64,000 nucleotides of DNA from positions 74,203,005-74,267,004 of the forward strand of contig NC_088300.1 of assembly GCF_032854445.1 (NCBI RefSeq), read 5' to 3'. Origin of the DNA: Liolophura sinensis. Its lineage: Eukaryota > Mollusca > Polyplacophora > Chitonida > Chitonidae. Positions 59,561-64,000 of the stretch are shown in pieces (position 1 is the stretch's first letter; each line of letters opens with the position of its first letter). A program made the position numbers and the translations under genes. The notes below the pieces were generated by a model. The model saw nothing but the letters and a program-made list of their open reading frames with translations, searched no databases and was not told the DNA's origin.

Positions 59561-59764
59561 GTCGATTCCACAAAGCCCTTTCTGACTTGAGTCAAAATTT
59601 AAAAACTCTGTAGCATGGTTAGTTTTTGGTGCTGGAAGTTGAAATTATGACATACTTTTCTGAAGATAACATTGATGAATGGTACAACATTTATACTAAA
59701 ACCCAAAACTAAGCTCTGAGATCGTATTTCAAATTTTGACTTGAAATGGCTTTGTGGAATCGAC
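59561..59764. mobile_element. Foldback element with 60-bp-class inverted arms
   Basis: GTCGATTCCACAAAGCC at the left and GGCTTTGTGGAATCGAC at the right are perfect inverted ends. The similarity continues inward (AGTCAAAATTT against AAATTTTGACT, and a TTAGTTTTGG-type word). The element is 204 bp, non-coding and MITE-like. Both flanks contain a CTGACTTAAG..CTAAG word, so it may sit within a larger repeat. Confidence 0.82.
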
Positions 59765-60995
59765 TCAAGTTGTACTAAATCGTGTCACAATACTGCAAGT
59801 TAAGACTAAGCCTGACTTAAGCCTAAGACAGCATTGTGATCCTCTGGCATATGCAATAGACTTTGAGTACCAGCTTCACTGTATGGTGTCTCACACCAAG
59901 GATCGTCTGTTCAACCCTCGCTTTAACTGGGATTTCTGCCCGTTGATCTATGTAGTTCCGCGCAAACGCGTTTAAAGATAGTCTGAGATCTATATCAACG
60001 CAGATGGCAGAGGAATCCGGCCATTATTCATGTTGGGACTTCAGGAATTCCATGGTTAAATTCTGGCCGTTGCCCAAACTTCACCAAATTACATTAAAAA
60101 TAATTCTGGTGTTATAAATATAGATCCTACAATGATTGGACATGATGAGGAAGACTGCGACGAGGGATTGTGCTTAATCTTAATAGATCAATCCAACTCG
60201 GATTCCATTCCCACTCTCCATGAGGCAAGAATTTGTAAACCTTCGCCAAGATACTTGTTATTTCCGTTTATTTTGGGACAAAGTTCACAAGCGTTCGGCA
60301 ACATTGGACTTTATGATTGTAAGCTATGTTAATATAAAAGCTATATTTTTCACATCAGATTATTGACATTAACACCGACTTGTTCACGTACGTCAAACTA
60401 TTCTGATTCTTCTGTAGTAATCTGGTGGTAGAATATATGCTTGCAATTGAGTAAGAAAATAGAACACCAAACACAGAAAACTAACACTTGATAGGCCCGA
60501 AATGTAGCGCATATCAATCTCGAGTTCTATATTCGCCCACACTCTACGGTGATACTTTTTCAGATTCATAGATTAACATATCAACAGGTACGCTTACAAG
60601 ATGTAGAGTTTTTGCCAACTTCAGCTAACCTTACTGGTCACAATTTTTCTTCTCGAGTCAGAAATAGTTGTGGAATTGGTAAAAAGGCCTTGTGAATCAC
60701 ATCTGGATAATGTGCTGAGTACAGCTCTGGGAGGGCTGTTGGCTGATTCAGCCGCCTGACTCAAGGCCCCGGCCTTCGCGGGGAGCCACCTCTGCTATCT
60801 GTGGAGTATGAGGTAATGTGTCAGCTGGTCTAACACACTGATGTGGCTTTGAGGCCAAGAAAAGATTATGTACTAAACTGTCTGGGATTCGCTGTCTCTA
60901 CACTTTAATGTAGGCTGCGATGGTTTCTTTAGAAACAGCCCTTGGGTGAGCGGTTTATACCACAGGTGTGCTTATCTAAGCACTTCATAAACCAA
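59765..60995. other. Intergenic, nothing recognised
   Basis: Contains a 66-codon frame (60132-60332) of plausible composition but no recognisable family, and a GC-rich patch near 60750-60800. Confidence 0.4.
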
Positions 60996-61082
60996 GACAG
61001 CACAATGTTAGCCAAAGTCGTATAAGTGAAATATTCTTGATTACGGCGTAAAACACCAATCAAATAAATAAATAAATAAATG
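60996..61082 (+). mobile_element. SINE 3' fragment
   Basis: Starts near GCACAATGTTAGCCAAAGTC, then TATAAGTGAAATATTCTTG, a GCGTAAAACACCAATCAAAT end and an (AAAT)n tail. The end is well preserved and the 5' part is truncated. Confidence 0.92.
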
Positions 61083-61547
61083 GACCAAGTGTTATTTTAG
61101 GAAGCTTTTGTAATGCAAGAAACTGTCTAATTTTCAGATCTCATAGCTTTAAAACTCGTGAATGTGTTGACAGCGATTTTGTGATCGAGTATATTTTTTA
61201 GCTCTCATTTATTGATTCACTTGATTAATGTTTTAAGTTCCACTCAAAGATATTTCACTAATAAGATGGCGGTCACATACATGCATGGGTGGAGACAACC
61301 ATAAAGGCAGCACATAAAAGCACCTGCCCAGATATCTGACAGGCTTCCTGACTTCAGGTCTCAGCCGAACTATAAGGACTTAATCACGAGGCTTCATTGG
61401 TCAGGGTTTAGTATTGTTCCATCACAACAACGTACAGACAACCATGGGTTAATCTTGTTTCGTCACAACATATAGACAACTTGACCATGCAATGTGTTAC
61501 CACGTTTACATTTAAGAGTTTTCAACAAAACGCTTATCTTTATAAAT
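61083..61547. other. Short intergenic stretch with a repeat fragment
   Basis: A segment at about 61330-61375 with GATATCTGACAGGCTTCCTG resembles the retroposon-like sequence at 42880-42905. Nothing else recognised. Confidence 0.45.
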
Positions 61548-61557
61548 CATCACTGAT

Positions 61558-61826
61558 TTATTTATTTATTTATTTGATTGGTGTTTTACGCCATACTCAA
61601 GAATATTTCACTTATACGACGGCGGCCAACATTATGGTGGGAGGAAACAGGGCAGAGCCCGGGGGAAACCCACGACCACCCGCAGGTTACTGACAGACCT
61701 TCTCACTTACGGTCGGTGAGGAAGCCAGCATGAGCTGGACTTGAACTCACAGCGACCGCATTGGTGAGAGACTCCTGGGTCATTACGTTGTGCTAGCGCG
61801 CTAACCGACGGAGCCACGGAGGCCTC
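61558..61826 (-). mobile_element. Full-length tRNA-derived SINE with target-site duplication
   Basis: Read on the minus strand: tRNA-like head with A-box-like GTCGGTTAGCGCG and B-box GAGTTCAAGTCC, body with CCACCATAATGTTGGCCGCC, end GCGTAAAACACCAATCAAAT and (AAAT)n tail. The 10-bp direct repeat CATCACTGAT occurs at 61548-61557 and 61827-61836, immediately outside the element, and marks target-primed insertion. This is the reference copy for the other fragments in the window. Confidence 0.96.
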
Positions 61827-61971
61827 CATCACTGATATAAACTATGCAGATTTCTGATTTAAAGACGCTGCTAAAGATCAGTTATACGAAATCAACGTGC
61901 ATTAATTACACCAGTAATTACATATTGATCTCAGGTTAAAATGAACGCTAAATGTATATATTTAAATCTAA

Positions 61972-62105
61972 CGTGGGAAGGCCTTGCAACATAGTCATAG
62001 GTTTCCCCGAGCTCTGCCCGGTTTCCTTCCACCATAACCCTGGCCGTTGTTCTAAAAGTGAAATATTCTTGAGTACAGTGTGTAACACAAATGAATTAAT
62101 TAAAA
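61972..62105 (+). mobile_element. SINE 3' fragment
   Basis: Contains GGTTTCCCCGAGCTCTGCCC, a CCACCATAACCCTGGCCGTT segment and GTGAAATATTCTTGAGTAC, with a degenerate AATTAATTAAA tail. Older than the copy 150 bp away. Confidence 0.85.
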
Positions 62106-63007
62106 TAATAATATTAATCCCAGGCCTAACTTATGTCTATCCAGAAGTGTGACATCAAGTGCAAACAGAGACAATTAATCCTGCTTGGATGACCATTTCT
62201 TGACTTCTATAGTCACCTATTAGATTGTGCTCCCCAAAAGAGAACCTTCCACCGCTACAAGCATATATGTACAAATAGGTACTGACCAGCTAGAACAGAA
62301 CCTTCCACCGGTACAAGCATGGACCAGTTTGCACACGGTCCATCTTAGCCATCAGACATCATGTCAATTACATCAGCGGCCTATCGATTTTATGCACTTG
62401 ATATAGATAAAGACTGTTAGCCTGTGGAATGCATTGTAAAATATGCATAAACCAGTAAAGGTAAACGAGGTAAATTATGGCTCCTGGAGTAAAAAACAAG
62501 ATATACCTGACAAACCGAACAATCGAGACTTACTGATGGATACGTACATAGATGTACAACAGATTGTACATGTAGACTTGTATATACAGACATATGAAGT
62601 ATCTGAGAGAGCTGGCCCCCTTAGTTACGTTTCTTTCGTTCCCGTTTTATTTGAAACTTAAAATGTCGTTAATCTGTTGTGACAGATAATACAGATATGC
62701 AGCCTGGGTTCTGCTATCTGTATCACGCACGGTCTCCTACTCGCTCAGCTATATATGGAAGCCTGGGCCCGTATTTCTCAAACACCTTAAACACGGCTAC
62801 AATTAACAAGTAGATTTAAAGGAGAAGAAAACTTAAAAACATGATACCATGGGCTGAAAAGAGCACATTTTTTTTCTATCTAGTGGTGCCTGATGCATAA
62901 TTCTGCGATATTTTCTCGCCATACACGTAAAGCCTGAAAACGGCAAAGCTGGCATAAATCGTCGAGTCCATGACGTCCTCCATCTTTAACACACTGTAAT
63001 TTATGCT
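62106..63007. other. Intergenic, nothing recognised
   Basis: A GGGCCCGTATTTCTCAAACAC segment near 62765 resembles one arm of the foldback class, but no partner arm was found. Confidence 0.45.
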
Positions 63008-63026
63008 GGGGGGGGGGGGGGGGGGG
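63008..63026 (+). repeat. Poly(G) run, 19 bases
   Basis: Nineteen consecutive G. Long enough to fold as a G-quadruplex and prone to length error in sequencing. Confidence 0.97.
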
Positions 63027-63509
63027 TGAGTTGTTGCCTCTCAGCCAATGAGAGTCGTTAAAACTGCCGGCTTGTTCGTGTAAACTCGGAACCTACGTCC
63101 AACATTCCGGTTTCGCAATCGTCAAGCGGAAAACGAACTGTACTGTTCGCTACCTTCTGGGAAGAAGAGTTCTACCGGAAATGTACGAACTGCACTTCGG
63201 CGGTTTCCGACGACAATTCTCCTCCTAACACAGAAGACTTCAGGACAAGTTCTTCGGTTAAATGGAGTCGCCCACAGAGGATTTTGGTGCTGACTTTATT
63301 TATAATTTATCAACTTGAGGTACAAATTAGAATTTGTTTTGTGGCATGCACCTGCGAGGAAATGCATACTCTTTTCAATGGTATTTGATTGATATTTAAA
63401 TTTTCTTCTCCTTTCAATGTATACACTGGAGAACACTGTACCGGTACTAATAACCACGACTCTTTGAGTTCTTTCCTGTTTTGGATTTCGCTTTTGATTT
63501 AAGTATGTG

Positions 63510-63865
63510 TGTATGCTTGGGTTTTACGTCGCGCTTAACAATTTTCAGTCGTATGACGACGAGGAGTCATTTGTGTGTGTACATGCATGGGGCATGGGGA
63601 GCATGGGGAGTTCATACATGTCACCAAAGTGCTGTCGATACTGAATTATCAGGCCAAAGACACCAGGCATGACACCTGACCCAGTCACATTATACTGGCA
63701 CCGGGCCAACCAGTCCTGTTTCCTTGCTCTAACGTCTCAGCGTTGAGTGCCAAGCATGGCAGCAACAAGTACCATGTTTAATGTCTTTGGTATGACCCGG
63801 TTTGATCCTGGGTTTCTCGACCTCGAGGCGGACGCTTTAAGCATTATGCCACTGAAGAGGTTAGA
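63510..63865 (-). mobile_element. Second SINE family, minus strand
   Basis: The plus strand begins GGGTTTTACGTCGCGCTTAA and CAGTCGTATGACGACGAGG and ends TTTAATGTCTTTGGTATGAC with CGGTTTGATCCTGG and GGCGGACGCTTTAAGC. On the minus strand this puts a B-box-like GGATCAAACC near a tRNA-like start, so the head is at the right end. The order is one I associate with molluscan SINEs. Confidence 0.7.
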
Positions 63866-64000
63866 ACTTAAGCCTAAAATCGCTTGATAAACACAAAGTT
63901 TTCATAGACGTAAGTCAGGTTTGCCTTACCTTGTGTTGTTATTCCTGCATTTAGATTTGAATTTAAACGCCAATTTTTAAAGGAATGTTGTCGTCAAAGA

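Noticed and set aside
61558-61826. Functional tRNA gene from the A and B boxes
   Set aside because: The tRNA-like part is the head of a SINE with body, tail and target duplication.

Overview
The window looks like nuclear DNA from a marine lophotrochozoan animal, most likely a mollusc. Three things point there. First, about a dozen copies or fragments of a tRNA-derived SINE with an (AAATA/AAAT)n tail are present; this tail and body type is one I associate with bivalve and gastropod genomes. Second, a second SINE of molluscan style lies at the right edge. Third, there are two small heat-shock protein genes of the double alpha-crystallin-domain type (the flatworm p40/major-egg-antigen-like form). 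There is no bacterial or viral organisation: no operons, no dense coding and no CRISPR.

Layout: 1-224 SINE; 1633-9600 a roughly 8 kb satellite of 48-bp units with higher-order structure; 13649-14884 two neighbouring minisatellites (42 bp and 52 bp); 17-19.2 kb a foldback element, degenerate repeats and a palindromic MITE with TA target duplication; 23180-25112 a 14-bp minisatellite; 29730-29863 a possible first coding exon; 31310-32760 a 73-bp minisatellite; 34.5-35.1 kb SINE pieces and a foldback element; 36017-36315 a degenerate 27-bp array; 38131-38557 a 50-bp array just upstream of the first sHSP gene (38863-39776, frameshifted in this sequence); 44930-45310 two SINEs meeting in opposite orientation; 45746-46362 a 53-bp array; 50820-51180 a degenerate 35-bp array; 54549-55553 the second, intact sHSP gene; 59561-59764 another foldback element; 61558-61826 a full-length SINE with a 10-bp target-site duplication; 63510-63865 the second SINE family.

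The only protein genes I can name are the two sHSPs. They lie on the same strand, about 15 kb apart. Both have an uninterrupted coding region preceded by a splice acceptor 28-35 nt before the ATG, and both share an N-terminal signature, so they are paralogues in a small cluster. Both proteins should act as ATP-independent holdase chaperones in the cytosol. A heat-shock-element-like site and a TATA-like box sit about 280 bp upstream of the first one.

The most unusual property is how much of the window is tandem repeat. At least ten unrelated arrays (periods 48, 42, 52, about 104, 14, 73, 27, 50, 53 and 35 bp) take up roughly a fifth to a quarter of it. Units of four of the arrays contain a short inverted repeat, three of them with a 7-nt loop. 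The very long open frames in the 48-bp satellite, on both strands, follow from a period divisible by three and are not convincing genes. I see no novel multi-gene system. The rest is AT-rich intergenic or intronic sequence in which I recognise nothing.
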